Positions 45,931 to 55,487 of a DNA stretch of 64,000 nt are shown piece by piece. The position numbers and the translations under genes are program-made. This stretch comes from Thalassomonas haliotis (GTDB lineage: Bacteria; Pseudomonadota; Gammaproteobacteria; Enterobacterales; Alteromonadaceae), in assembly GCF_028657945.1 (NCBI RefSeq), contig NZ_CP059693.1:4464001-4528000 (forward strand), given 5' to 3'. Under the pieces are notes generated by a model that ran no database searches, had not been told where the DNA came from, and saw nothing but the letters and a program-made list of their open reading frames with translations. Each line of letters begins with the position of its first letter. Position 1 is the first letter of the stretch.

Positions 45931-46587
45931 TTATAGCGTATGCAGATAACGTTCGCTGCGGGGCAGATAATAGTTATCGTAATCAAAAGACATCACCACG
46001 GTTTTTGAGCGGCCGACGATCTCGTTTCTTGGCACAAAACCGATCACCCGGGAATCCGTGCTGTTATCCCGGTTATCCCCCAGTACCAGGTAGTGGCCTT
46101 CCGGCACGGTTACTTCCTTAAAGCTCGATAAGCTTGAACCGTTTTGCTGCACCCGGATTTGGTGTTTCATGCCCGGCAAGTATTCTATGTTGTCTGCCTG
46201 AGACTCCTGTTGAGAAAGAGCCTGATAACTGAGCTGCTCACCATTAATTTTCAGGATATTATCCTGCATTGCCACCGTATCTCCGGGTAAACCAATGACC
46301 CGTTTCACCAGGCGGATATCACTGACTTTTGAGTCGAAAATCACGATATCTCCCCGCATGGGGTCTGACAGTTTTAAGAGTGAAACATTGGTAAACGGCA
46401 AACGCAGATCATAAGCCATTTTGTTGACTAGAATTCTGTCTCCTTCAACTATGGTCGGCTTCATCGAGCCGGTAGGCACGCTATTCCAATCGGCAACGGC
46501 ACTGCGAAAAACCAACATTAAGGCGATAAAAAGAATAAACCTATAGTGCTCTTTTGCATTCAGGTACAGCTTTTGAGTTAACTTCAT
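45931..46587 (-). CDS. Signal peptidase I (short, single-anchor form)
   Basis: 218 residues. One N-terminal membrane segment, then catalytic Ser41 in VPTGSMKPT, catalytic Lys95 in RLVKRVIGLPGD and the GDNRDNSTDSR box. E. coli LepB has 324 residues, two membrane segments and a large insert; this compact version is more like an additional, accessory signal peptidase. A standard lepB would be expected beside lepA elsewhere in the genome. AAGGA precedes the ATG. It lies between ycjX and the psp operon without an obvious cargo gene. Confidence 0.9.
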   Translation of the reverse strand: MKLTQKLYLNAKEHYRFILFIALMLVFRSAVADWNSVPTGSMKPTIVEGDRILVNKMAYDLRLPFTNVSLLKLSDPMRGDIVIFDSKVSDIRLVKRVIGLPGDTVAMQDNILKINGEQLSYQALSQQESQADNIEYLPGMKHQIRVQQNGSSLSSFKEVTVPEGHYLVLGDNRDNSTDSRVIGFVPRNEIVGRSKTVVMSFDYDNYYLPRSERYLHTL

Positions 46588-46685
46588 GAATAAATCCTTG
46601 TCTGACTTTTATTATCAAAGTATCCAGCAGGGGCGCTATCGCCCCGCTATGTTTAGCTAGCGTGCAAGATGAGACAGATTATGAC

Positions 46686-47132
46686 TTATAAGCGATTGAT
46701 TTCCCTTGAAACAGTAAACTCAGCCGAAGTCACATAACTTTCAATCGAACGCAGTTGTTTCTCTAACGCCGTAAATTTTCGCCTGATATCATAAAGCGCC
46801 TGTTTTGGCGGCTCTCCGGCTTGCCAGATACGCGCCTTAACCTTAATCGATTCATTGGTGATATCTGGCTTAACCGGCTGTTTTTGTACCGTCTGCTGCT
46901 GTTTGGCCTTTGCCCCCCTCATCTTAGGCTCGCCATTTTTTTTATCTAAAATAAACCAGGCAGCAATATAGATAACAATAAACCAGCCCATGCCTAACAA
47001 AATGCCCGACACCAGTAAAATTCTCACCAGCCAGGTTTCCCAGCCAAAATAATCGGCTACCCCGGCGCAGACACCGGCCACTCTGCCCTGGTTTGGAATG
47101 CGGTACAGTTCGCCCCGTTTACGCTCGCTCAT
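46686..47132 (-). CDS. pspC: Phage shock protein C
   Basis: 148 residues. PspC domain (LYRIPNQGRVAGVCAGVADYFGWETWLVRILLV) with a membrane segment, then a basic linker and a C-terminal helical region. Acts with PspB as the membrane sensor that relieves PspA inhibition of PspF. The ATG overlaps the pspB stop by 4 bases and has GGAGGG upstream. Confidence 0.94.
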   Translation of the reverse strand: MSERKRGELYRIPNQGRVAGVCAGVADYFGWETWLVRILLVSGILLGMGWFIVIYIAAWFILDKKNGEPKMRGAKAKQQQTVQKQPVKPDITNESIKVKARIWQAGEPPKQALYDIRRKFTALEKQLRSIESYVTSAEFTVSREINRL

Positions 47133-47356
47133 ACTTTTTCCCTCCAGTTAGGGGTTTCCACGTCCAGGATGGCTTCAAGTGTTTTGATGCGTTCAGCCAT
47201 TTTATCTGCGGTTTCGGATAATTCAGATAACTGGATATATTCTTCTTCGCTTAGGCCCTGGCTGACCTGGCGCTTACTGCGGTAATGTAATATCAGCCAG
47301 ATAGGCGCCACTACTAACATAAAAATAATCACAGGTGCCATAATGATGTCATTCAC
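47129..47356 (-). CDS. pspB: Phage shock protein B, copy 2
   Basis: 75 residues from a GTG with GGGGAG upstream. N-terminal membrane segment (IIMAPVIIFMLVVAPIWLILHY) and a coiled-coil tail (LSEEEYIQLSELSETADKMAERI). It is about 85% identical to the neighbouring upstream copy, so a recent or homogenised tandem duplication. Coupled to pspC by a 4-base overlap, hence the copy most likely to pair with PspC. Confidence 0.93.
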   Translation of the reverse strand: MNDIIMAPVIIFMLVVAPIWLILHYRSKRQVSQGLSEEEYIQLSELSETADKMAERIKTLEAILDVETPNWREKV

Positions 47357-47464
47357 AATCTCTCTCCCCTACCCGTACTTTGACGGTTTAGTTAAACTTC
47401 ACCCGGGTTTCTCGGTAAAAACCTGTCCCCACTATTGCCGGGAATGCGATATTTGCCTCGGATG

Positions 47465-47692
47465 TCAGGTTTTATCTCGCCAGTTGGGCGATTCCACATC
47501 GAGGATGGCTTCGAGTGTTTTGATGCGCTCGGCCATTTTATCCGCCGTATCAGCCAGTTCGGATAACTGAAAATATTCCTCTTCACTTAATCCCTGGCTG
47601 ACCTGGCGCTTGCTGCGGTAATGCAATATCAGCCACATAGGTGCCACAATTAACATAAAAATAATAAAGGGCACCATGATGATTTCTTGCAC
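47465..47692 (-). CDS. pspB: Phage shock protein B, copy 1
   Basis: 75 residues from a GTG with GAGGAAAA upstream; layout and sequence nearly the same as the second copy (LSEEEYFQLSELADTADKMAERI). Both starts are GTG and both end in a similar NWR(D/E)K tail. A 108-base spacer separates the copies. Lies 35 bases after pspA. Confidence 0.93.
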   Translation of the reverse strand: MQEIIMVPFIIFMLIVAPMWLILHYRSKRQVSQGLSEEEYFQLSELADTADKMAERIKTLEAILDVESPNWRDKT

Positions 47693-47727
47693 AATTCTTT
47701 TCCTCTGTTAGCGCTTAAACAAACGGT

Positions 47728-48399
47728 TTATTTTTTCTTTTTATCTGACGTCATTTTAGCTTTTAACTGTGCTAATTCATCATCAATTTTTTCATCGGCT
47801 TCAAGCTCGGCAATTTCATCGGCAAGCGACTTGCTGCCTAAATCATGTGACTCCACCTGGGCTTCAATATCATCAATTTTACGTTCGTAACGGTCAAACT
47901 TGCTTAAAGCATCATTAACGCGGTCACTGTTGATGTTTTTCTTGACCTTTAACCGTGAACTGGCGGTTTTTTCCCGCATAATGATCGCTTTTTGTCTTGC
48001 TTTGGCATCTGCCAGCTTTTCCTGCAACTGGGCAATTTCTCCCTGTAACTTGGCGATATGCCCATCTACATGGCTCAGCTCTTCCTGCAGCGACAGGGCA
48101 TTATCCGCCGCTTTCTTTTTCTCCATTAAAGCGGCGCGGGCGAGATCTTCGCGCCCTTTATTTAAAGCCAGCTCGGCTTTTTCCTGCCACTGCTGGGCTT
48201 CATTTTCAAAACGGGTCGCCTGGCGGCTGATTTCCTTTTTATCTGCCAGAGTTTTCGCCGATGAAGAGCGTACTTCCACCAGGGTATCTTCCATTTCCTG
48301 AATGATTAAACGCACCATTTTTGCGGGATCTTCCGCTTTATCCAATAAGCTATTAATATTGGAATTAATAATATCTGTAAATCTTGAAAAAACACCCAT
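47728..48399 (-). CDS. pspA: Phage shock protein A
   Basis: 223 residues, almost entirely coiled coil (PspA/IM30 family); E. coli PspA has 222. N-terminal amphipathic helix (MGVFSRFTDIINSNINSLLDKAEDP) for membrane binding. It inhibits PspF and, as oligomers, protects the inner membrane. First gene of the operon, divergent from pspF across 192 bases. I looked for a sigma54 promoter and found only a near match with wrong spacing. Confidence 0.96.
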   Translation of the reverse strand: MGVFSRFTDIINSNINSLLDKAEDPAKMVRLIIQEMEDTLVEVRSSSAKTLADKKEISRQATRFENEAQQWQEKAELALNKGREDLARAALMEKKKAADNALSLQEELSHVDGHIAKLQGEIAQLQEKLADAKARQKAIIMREKTASSRLKVKKNINSDRVNDALSKFDRYERKIDDIEAQVESHDLGSKSLADEIAELEADEKIDDELAQLKAKMTSDKKKK

Positions 48400-48591
48400 A
48401 ACGACTTCCTCTTACTAAAAATTGAGCGGTAATACTTGTTATACGGCTATTCATTTTCTAAGCCAAGATTAACACCCAACCTAACCCAATGTTTTTTATA
48501 GTTTTATTATATTTATAAAAAACACTTTAATCCTCTTGTTTAATAAAATACACTATTTGTTAGCGAAATAAACCAATAATTAGGTCAGTGA

Positions 48592-49678
48592 ATGGCACGT
48601 TTTAACCAGCAAGACAACCTCCTGGGTCAATCCAACAATTTTCTTGAAGTGCTGGAAAAAATTTCACAAATCGCCCCGTTAAGCAAGCCAGTGCTTATTA
48701 TCGGCGAGCGCGGCACAGGTAAAGAGCTGGTTGCCGCCCGTCTGCATTACCTTTCCAAGCGCTGGGAGCAGAATTATCTCAAGCTGAACTGCGCCGCCCT
48801 CAATGAAAATTTACTGGAAAGTGAATTGTTCGGTTATGAAAGCGGCGCTTTTACCGGCGCCAATAAACGTCATGAAGGCCGCTTTGAACGCGCCGACAAC
48901 GGCACCTTGTTTTTAGATGAAATCGCCAATACCTCAGGTCTTATCCAGGAAAAACTACTAAGAGTAGTGGAATACGGTGAATTTGAACGGGTCGGCGGTT
49001 CAAGAACCATTAAAACCGACGCCAGGCTGGTGGCCGCCACCAATGAAGATTTACCGTCCCTGGCCGAACGCGGTGAGTTTCGCGCCGATTTACTCGACCG
49101 CCTCGCCTTTGATGTGATTACCTTGCCGCCGCTGAGAGAGCGGGTAGAAGATATCCTGCTGCTGGCGGAAAGTTTTGCCATCAATATGGCACGCGAACTG
49201 GAGTTTGAGTTATTCAGCGGTTTTAGCGCCAAGGCCAAAAAATCCCTGCTTGATTATCACTGGCCGGGTAATATCCGTGAGCTGAAAAATGTCGTCGAGC
49301 GCAGTGTTTACCGCTGTAACAATCCACACCTGCCGGTGCATGAACTGGTGATCGACCCGTTTGAGTCCCCCTACCGCCCCAACGGCCGGGTAAAAACCCA
49401 GGACAGAATAGCCGAGTCCAGAACCGAAGCGGTTACCCCCCAGGTCCAGGCCGACACGATCCCGGCAGAAATGAAACAAGCGCTAAAACCCAACGGCCAG
49501 TCGCTGCAATTTCCTGTGTCGTTAAAAGACTTATCCCAGGATTATGAAATTGAACTGCTTAACAACGCCCTGGCCGCCTGCCAGTTCAATCAGAAAAAAA
49601 CCGCAGAAGCCCTCAAGCTCACCTATCATCAACTCAGGGGTTATCTGAAAAAATACAATTTACTTGATGGAAACATCA
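48592..49678 (+). CDS. pspF: Psp operon transcriptional activator PspF (start to junction with sapA; stop at 49692)
   Basis: 366 residues ending at 49692, overlapping the start of sapA by 14 bases. sigma54 enhancer-binding protein without a receiver domain: Walker A GERGTGKE, the GAFTGA loop (GYESGAFTGANKRHEGRF), Walker B GTLFLDEIA, and a C-terminal Fis-type HTH (NQKKTAEALKLTYHQLRGYLKKY). E. coli PspF has 325 residues; the extra length is a linker rich in Pro/Gln (~260-310). Divergent from pspA, the normal arrangement. Confidence 0.95.
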
Positions 49679-51316
49679 ATGATGAAGAGTAAGCTTTCCC
49701 GGTCCTTTAGCCAAATGAAACAGTTTAATTTACTGGGCTTACTGCTTTTACTGCTAAGCGGCTGTTATGGCGAAGACAAAGGCTCATTAAGCGCCAACAG
49801 TGTCATTTATTGCGCCGAAGGCTCGCCGGAAAGTTTTAATCCGCAAACCGTGACCTCAGGCACTACCATAGACGCCATTTCTTATCAGCTTTATGACCGC
49901 TTGATCAGTTTCCAGACCAAAGACAACGAAATAGGTCCCTCGCTGGCCAAGTCCTGGCACGTCACCCGGGACGGTAAAATGATCACTTTTTACCTGCGCA
50001 AAGATGTATCCTTCCACCAAACCGATTATTTTACCCCGACCCGGTCCCTTAATGCCGATGATGTGTTATTCAGCTTTAACCGCCTGTTGGATCCCGGGCA
50101 TAACTTCCATTTTGTTTCCGGGGGAAAATACCCGTTTTTCCAGAGTGTCGGCTTTAGCTCCCTGGTGGATGACATAGAAAAAATCAATGACTATACCGTG
50201 CGCTTTAAACTCAGCCGCGCCGACAGTTCTTTTTTAGCGAACCTGGCCACCGACTTTGCCGTGATCTTATCCGCCGAATATGCCGGGCAACTGGCGGCAG
50301 AAGATAACCATCAGAAAATCGACCTGCTGCCTGTAGGTACCGGCCCGTATAAATTTAAAGAATACCGGGTCGGCTCTTTAATCCGTTATTACCGCCATGA
50401 AAACTACTGGCGCGACCAGGTGGCGATAGAGCAGCTGGTATATGATATTACCCCGAGTAAAACCGGGCGCTTAACCAAGTTGCTGGCCAATGAATGTGAT
50501 GTTATCGCCTACCCGGTGGCCCATGAGAAAATTACCGAGCATGCCAACTTGACCCTGGAAGCGGTCACTTCCTTTAATGTCAGCTATTTAGGTTTTAATA
50601 CCCAGAAACCGCCGTTTGATAATAAACTTGTGCGCCAGGCCATAGCCTATGCCATCAATAAACAAGCAATTATCGACGCCATTTATTTTGGCCATGCCGA
50701 AGTGGCCAAGTCGTTATTACCCGCTTCCTCCTGGGCCCATGACCGGAGCATTGCCGGGCACGGCTTTTCCATCAGCAAGGCTAAAGCACTGCTGGCACAG
50801 GCCGGTTATCCCGACGGCCTGACCATGGATATCTGGGCCTTGCCGGTGCAAAGAGCCTATAACCCCAATGCCCTGACCACAGCCAAGCTAATCCAGGCGG
50901 ATCTCCAGCAAATCGGGGTGACCGTCAATATCGTCAGCAATTATGAGTGGAGTACTTTTTCACGCCTGCTGGCAAGAGGAGAGCACCAGGCGGTTCTGCT
51001 CGGCTGGTCGGCGGATCACCCGGATCCCGATAACTTTTTTACCCCGATATTAAGCTGCGCCTCCATGAATACCGGCAATAACCGCGCCTTCTGGTGTGAT
51101 CCCACCTTTGATAATTTTCTCTATCAATCGCTGCAAACCACCAATACCCGGGAGCGGAAAAAACATTATGCCCAGGCCTTAAGGATTCTCTCGGAGGAAG
51201 TTCCGCTCTTGCCTATCGCCCACTCCCGGCGTTATCAGGCCAGGCATAAAAACGTTCAGGGGGAATTATTGCATCCGTTTGGCGGCATCGACTTTAGCGG
51301 GGTAAGCAAAAACTGA
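49679..51316 (+). CDS. sapA: Peptide ABC transporter substrate-binding protein SapA
   Basis: 545 residues from the ATG at 49679; other in-frame starts exist at 49667 and 49682. Signal peptide with a lipobox (LLLLLSGCYG) suggests a lipoprotein. SBP family 5 fold (ESFNPQTVTSGTTIDAI, YDRLISF, LLPVGTGPYKFKEYRVG, NTQKPPFDNKLVRQAIAYAINK). SapA delivers antimicrobial peptides or other ligands to SapBCDF. The start overlaps pspF, so sap genes are probably read through from pspF. Confidence 0.94.
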   Translation: MMKSKLSRSFSQMKQFNLLGLLLLLLSGCYGEDKGSLSANSVIYCAEGSPESFNPQTVTSGTTIDAISYQLYDRLISFQTKDNEIGPSLAKSWHVTRDGKMITFYLRKDVSFHQTDYFTPTRSLNADDVLFSFNRLLDPGHNFHFVSGGKYPFFQSVGFSSLVDDIEKINDYTVRFKLSRADSSFLANLATDFAVILSAEYAGQLAAEDNHQKIDLLPVGTGPYKFKEYRVGSLIRYYRHENYWRDQVAIEQLVYDITPSKTGRLTKLLANECDVIAYPVAHEKITEHANLTLEAVTSFNVSYLGFNTQKPPFDNKLVRQAIAYAINKQAIIDAIYFGHAEVAKSLLPASSWAHDRSIAGHGFSISKAKALLAQAGYPDGLTMDIWALPVQRAYNPNALTTAKLIQADLQQIGVTVNIVSNYEWSTFSRLLARGEHQAVLLGWSADHPDPDNFFTPILSCASMNTGNNRAFWCDPTFDNFLYQSLQTTNTRERKKHYAQALRILSEEVPLLPIAHSRRYQARHKNVQGELLHPFGGIDFSGVSKN

Positions 51317-51317
51317 T

Positions 51318-52349
51318 ATGTTGGTCTTTATTATCCGCAGGCTAAACCTGTTTTTCTTTACTATGTTGTTGCTGACTTTGCTGACCTTTAGTTTGTCATT
51401 TTTGTTTCCCGGCGATCCCCTGGTCAATTTAAGCGGACAAATCAATGCCACGCCGCAGCAGCTGGAACAACTTAAACTGGCCTACAGGAGCGAGCAAGAT
51501 TTAATACAGCAATATTTTGCCTACCTGAGTCATTTGGCCGAAGGAGATCTCGGCTTGTCCATGGCCAGCCAGACGCAGATCACTTCAGAAATTATCAATT
51601 TATTGCCCGCCACCATAGAGTTGAGCCTGATCGCTTTATTGCTGGCAATGTTTGTCGGCATCCCGCTGGGTTTTATTGCCGCCGTCAACCACAGGAAAAC
51701 TGCCGACAACATTATCTTATCCATTGCCATGTTAGGCTACTCGGTACCGGTATTCTGGCTGGGGTTAGTGGCGATATTAGTCTTTTCCATCCAGCTCGGC
51801 TGGTTCCCGTCGGCGGGACAATTAAGCCTGGTTTATGAAATAGAACATGTCACCGGTATCCAGTTTATCGACATCTTACTCAGCGACAGCGTCTACAAGT
51901 GGCAGGCGTTCAGGGATGCCAGCGCCCATATCGTTTTGCCTGCCTGCGTGGTCGCCACCGCGCCGGCAACCATTTTTATCCGCCTGGCCCGCTCTTCCAT
52001 GCTGGCGGTGCTCGAAACCCATTATATCAAAGCTGCCCGGGCAAAAGGCCTGACCTTCAGGCAAATTATCTTTCGCCATGCGGTGCGCAACGCCCTGTTG
52101 CAGATCATCCGCCATATAGGTTTACAGTTTGCCAACTTAGTGACGATTGCGATGATCACTGAGGTTATTTTCAGCTGGCCCGGCATCGGCCGCTGGCTGA
52201 TAGAAAGTATTTACCAGCGGGACTACACCGGGATCCAAAGCGGTTTGCTGGTGCTTTCCACCTTTATTTTTATCGTGCATATCCTAACCGATTTTATTTA
52301 TGCCGCATTAAATCCACTGGCAAGAGAGCATAACCATGGCACGTCATAA
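51318..52349 (+). CDS. sapB: Peptide ABC transporter permease SapB
   Basis: 343 residues, six membrane segments, DppB-type. The N-terminal MLVFIIRRLNLFFFTMLLLTLLTF and the EAA loop ETHYIKAARAKGLTFRQIIFRHAVRNAL are typical. One base separates it from the sapA stop and it overlaps sapC by 14 bases. Confidence 0.95.
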   Translation: MLVFIIRRLNLFFFTMLLLTLLTFSLSFLFPGDPLVNLSGQINATPQQLEQLKLAYRSEQDLIQQYFAYLSHLAEGDLGLSMASQTQITSEIINLLPATIELSLIALLLAMFVGIPLGFIAAVNHRKTADNIILSIAMLGYSVPVFWLGLVAILVFSIQLGWFPSAGQLSLVYEIEHVTGIQFIDILLSDSVYKWQAFRDASAHIVLPACVVATAPATIFIRLARSSMLAVLETHYIKAARAKGLTFRQIIFRHAVRNALLQIIRHIGLQFANLVTIAMITEVIFSWPGIGRWLIESIYQRDYTGIQSGLLVLSTFIFIVHILTDFIYAALNPLAREHNHGTS

Positions 52350-53229
52350 GATTTACCAGGAGGAAGAGTTTCCTTCCCCTTTTATTCAGCTATGGCTCAT
52401 TTTCAGAAAAAGTCCTGTGGTCATGATAGGCTTTGGCAGCTTTTTATTTTTAACGGTACTGGCGGTATTTTCACCGCTGCTCACCCCCTATTCCCCGGTT
52501 GAGAGCCACTTAAACAGTTTATTGCTGCCTCCCGCCTGGGACGATGCCGGCGATATCAGTTACCTGCTGGGTACCGACAACCTGGGACGGGACATGCTCT
52601 CGCGCTTGATGCACGGTACTTCCCTCACCTTCGGCTTAAGCTTTATCGTGGTTATCATCTCTTTAGTGATCGGCGTTATTATCGGCTCGCTTTCGGCGTT
52701 AACCAGGGGCATAAAATCAAGCTTTCTCAACCACTTTCTCGATGTGATTTTATCTATCCCTTCGTTATTGCTGGCAATAGTCATTGTCGCCATTCTCGGC
52801 CCCGGCCTGGACAATACCCTATGGGCGATTGTTATGGTGTTGATCCCGCAATTTGTCCACATTACCCGAAATGCCGTTAAAGAGGAGCTCACCAAAGATT
52901 ATGTGCTCGCTTCCAGGCTCGACGGCGCCGGTTCATTAAGAATTCTCAGCTATTCGGTTTTTCCCAATATCATAGAAAAAATCGTCAGCCAGGCAACCCT
53001 GGCCCAGTCTGCCGCTATTTTAGATATCGCCGCCCTGGGCTTTCTCGGCCTCGGCGCGCCAATTCCTTTGCCGGAATGGGGGGCAATGTTGTCTAATGGT
53101 ATAGATCTGTTTTATATTGCTCCCTGGACCGTTTATCTACCCGGACTGGCGATATTATTTGCCGTAGTGGCGACTAATTTAGTCGGGGAAGGCATGCGAC
53201 ACGCGATAAGACAACGGAAAGAAAGCTAA
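52336..53229 (+). CDS. sapC: Peptide ABC transporter permease SapC
   Basis: 297 residues, DppC-type permease. N-terminal segment before the first membrane span, LLGTDNLGRDMLSRLMHGTSLTFGLSF, and the EAA loop KDYVLASRLDGAGSLRILSYSVFPN. Starts inside the end of sapB. Its TAA overlaps the ATG of a small reading frame that bridges to sapD. Confidence 0.95.
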   Translation: MARHKIYQEEEFPSPFIQLWLIFRKSPVVMIGFGSFLFLTVLAVFSPLLTPYSPVESHLNSLLLPPAWDDAGDISYLLGTDNLGRDMLSRLMHGTSLTFGLSFIVVIISLVIGVIIGSLSALTRGIKSSFLNHFLDVILSIPSLLLAIVIVAILGPGLDNTLWAIVMVLIPQFVHITRNAVKEELTKDYVLASRLDGAGSLRILSYSVFPNIIEKIVSQATLAQSAAILDIAALGFLGLGAPIPLPEWGAMLSNGIDLFYIAPWTVYLPGLAILFAVVATNLVGEGMRHAIRQRKES

Positions 53230-53360
53230 TGACTTACCTTGAAAATTGTCACATCCTTATTGAGCCGAAAAACGGCAATAGCAGCTGCAGAGCAACCCCC
53301 CGGCGAGCCGGACTATCCGGGTTAGCCAAAGAAGCTCAGGCAGAGGAAAGAAACGCATGA
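53229..53360 (+). CDS. Possible small protein between sapC and sapD, 43 residues
   Basis: Opens with ATG inside TAATG at the sapC stop and closes with TGA inside ATGA at the sapD start, so both ends are arranged for translational coupling. It fills the 127-base gap exactly. Composition is polar and Ala/Arg-rich (MTYLENCHILIEPKNGN at the start); no membrane segment and no family recognised. The site before it (AAAGAAAG) is weak. It may be a real small protein or merely a coupling leader for sapD. Confidence 0.45.
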   Translation: MTYLENCHILIEPKNGNSSCRATPRRAGLSGLAKEAQAEERNA

Positions 53361-54346
53361 ACCTACTTGATATCCGTAACCTTTCCATTGAACTGGTGTC
53401 CGGCAATAACCCTATCCTGGCGGTCGACCGGGTTAGTTTATGCATGAAAGAAGGGGAAGTGCGCGGCCTGGTAGGCGAGTCCGGCTCGGGCAAGTCTTTG
53501 CTGGCCCAGGCTATTGTCGGGGTGCTTGATGACAAATGGCAGGTGGATGCCGACCGTTTCCACTGGCGCGGCACGGATTTGTTGCGCCTGTCTGTTGATG
53601 AACGCAAGGCCATTATTTCCAAAGATGTCGCGATGATTTTCCAGGAGCCGATGGCCTGCCTGGACCCCACAACCACCATAGGAGAGCAGCTCGAAGAAGC
53701 GGTGGACAGCCGCCAGTTAAGCGGTTATTTCTGGCAAAAACGCCAGCAGCGCAAAGCCGCCGCCATTAAATTGCTGCATAAAGTCGGCATTAAACACCAT
53801 GAATTCTGTATCCGCAGCTACCCGCACCAGTTAACCGAAGCCTTATGTCAGCGGGTGATGATTGCCATCGCCCTGGCGACCCGCCCGGTACTGCTCATTG
53901 CCGATGAGCCGACGGCGGCAATGGAAAGCAGCAACCAGGGACAAATTTTCCGTTTGCTGGCCAGTTTGAACCAGCTGAAAAATATGTCGATTTTATTGAT
54001 CAGCCATGATCTGGAAAATGTCACCCACTGGACCAATACCATTACCGTGATGTACAGCGGCCAGTTTGTCGAGGCCGGCACCACAGAGCAGATCTTTAAC
54101 CGCCCGTTTCATCCCTATACCCGGGCCCTGGTGGACTCCAGCCCCAAGGCCAATATGTTGCTGCCGGCAAAATCCAGACTCATGACCTTGCCCGGCAGTA
54201 TCCCTATCCTGCAGCACCTGCCGATAGGTTGCCGCCTCGGTCCCAGGTGTCCCCGGGCACAACAGGCCTGTGTCCAGGCCCCCAAGGTTAAGAACCATCA
54301 CGGCCACCAGGTCAGCTGTCATTATTCATTAAAGGATACCTATTAA
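53357..54346 (+). CDS. sapD: Peptide ABC transporter ATP-binding protein SapD
   Basis: 329 residues. Walker A GESGSGKSLLAQA, Q-loop FQEPMACLDPT, Walker B LLIADEPTAAME and the DppD-type C-terminal cysteines (PIGCRLGPRCPRAQQAC). The signature loop is LTEALCQRVMIAIALA, degenerate (no LSGGQ) just as in E. coli SapD (LTEGECQKVMIAIALA). AGAGGAAAG lies upstream of the ATG. One base separates it from sapF. Confidence 0.95.
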   Translation: MNLLDIRNLSIELVSGNNPILAVDRVSLCMKEGEVRGLVGESGSGKSLLAQAIVGVLDDKWQVDADRFHWRGTDLLRLSVDERKAIISKDVAMIFQEPMACLDPTTTIGEQLEEAVDSRQLSGYFWQKRQQRKAAAIKLLHKVGIKHHEFCIRSYPHQLTEALCQRVMIAIALATRPVLLIADEPTAAMESSNQGQIFRLLASLNQLKNMSILLISHDLENVTHWTNTITVMYSGQFVEAGTTEQIFNRPFHPYTRALVDSSPKANMLLPAKSRLMTLPGSIPILQHLPIGCRLGPRCPRAQQACVQAPKVKNHHGHQVSCHYSLKDTY

Positions 54347-54347
54347 G

Positions 54348-55130
54348 ATGACGTCCCTGCTGCAGGTTACTGATGTCAGTAAATCCTACAAGCTTAAAGG
54401 TTACTGGTATAACCGTAAGGTCTTTACCGCCTTGGAGCCGCTTTCTTTTGAATTAAAGGCTTATAAAACCCTGGCAATCGTCGGTGAAATCGGCTCAGGT
54501 AAATCCACTCTGGCAAAGTTGCTGGTGGGAGCGGAGACCCCTAATACCGGCACGATAAAATTAAACGGCCAGACCCTGGAGCCGAAAAACTTTAAACAAA
54601 GATGTCAGCATATCCGGATGATTTTCCAGGACTCGGGCACTACCTTAAACCCCAGTCTCACTATCCATCAGCTGCTGGACGAGCCGCTAAAGCTCAATAC
54701 CGAGCTTAACGAAGCCGCCAGGAGCCAGTTGATCCGCATGACGCTGCAAAAGGTCGGCCTGCTCAGCGATCATATGAACTTTTATCCCCATATGTTTTCC
54801 GGCGGCCAGAAACAGCGCATTTCATTGGCCCGGGCGATAATCCTGCAACCGCAAGTCATTATCCTCGATGAGGCACTGGCCTCCCTGGATCCGTCGCTGC
54901 GTTCGCAAATGATCAACCTGCTGCTGGACTTACAACAGCAGATGGGATTGGCGTTTATTTTGATTTCCCATAACCTGGGTATCGTCCGCCACTTCAGCGA
55001 CGAAATGATGGTGTTATGCGGCGGTAAAGTTGTCGAATACGGTCCGACCCACCAAATCATGCAAACGCCGAAAAACAAATATACCCAAAAACTGTTGATG
55101 AGCCAGCACTTCCAACTGTGCCGAAAATAG
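54348..55130 (+). CDS. sapF: Peptide ABC transporter ATP-binding protein SapF
   Basis: 260 residues. Walker A GEIGSGKSTLAKL, signature FSGGQKQRISLARAI (canonical, unlike SapD), Walker B VIILDEALASLDPSLR and H-loop ILISHNLG. Last gene of sapABCDF. In E. coli and Haemophilus the system is tied to antimicrobial-peptide resistance, putrescine export and Trk potassium uptake; which applies here is unknown. Confidence 0.95.
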   Translation: MTSLLQVTDVSKSYKLKGYWYNRKVFTALEPLSFELKAYKTLAIVGEIGSGKSTLAKLLVGAETPNTGTIKLNGQTLEPKNFKQRCQHIRMIFQDSGTTLNPSLTIHQLLDEPLKLNTELNEAARSQLIRMTLQKVGLLSDHMNFYPHMFSGGQKQRISLARAIILQPQVIILDEALASLDPSLRSQMINLLLDLQQQMGLAFILISHNLGIVRHFSDEMMVLCGGKVVEYGPTHQIMQTPKNKYTQKLLMSQHFQLCRK

Positions 55131-55487
55131 TCTATTAATGGAAATCGGCTGCCAACCACCAGATCCCGGGTTTACTGCATTCGTATTCATTAAATGAATG
55201 ATAAGGCTTAACCAGCCAAACGTTATTAAAAAATAACGCCTTTAAATACAAAGACTAAATACACACAAAATAAAACAAGCTGCGTCTTTTTCTTACCGCC
55301 GGATGCCGATCCCCGCATCCCGGTGCTATTGTGCTTTTTTTCTCCCCCGCCTAACCTGAAACCGTTAGCCCTGGTTATTTAATCATCAGGTTTATTGAAA
55401 TAATCGGGGAGTAAACGCCCAAAAAATAATAAATAAAACATCAATTGGTATTAACACTTTAACTAAAACAATGAAAAGCGAGAGAAA
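55131..55487. other. sapF-amylase intergenic region
   Basis: About 360 bases. GGATGC/GCATCC at 55301-55320 forms a hairpin that may end sap transcription (a T run starts about 14 bases later). The rest is AT-rich and presumably carries the amylase promoter; no MalT-like box found. Confidence 0.4.

Noticed and set aside
48400-48591. sigma54 promoter for pspA
   Set aside because: TTGGGTG...TTGGC on the minus strand (about 48462-48480) has the -12/-24 elements one base too far apart; expected by biology but not convincing here.
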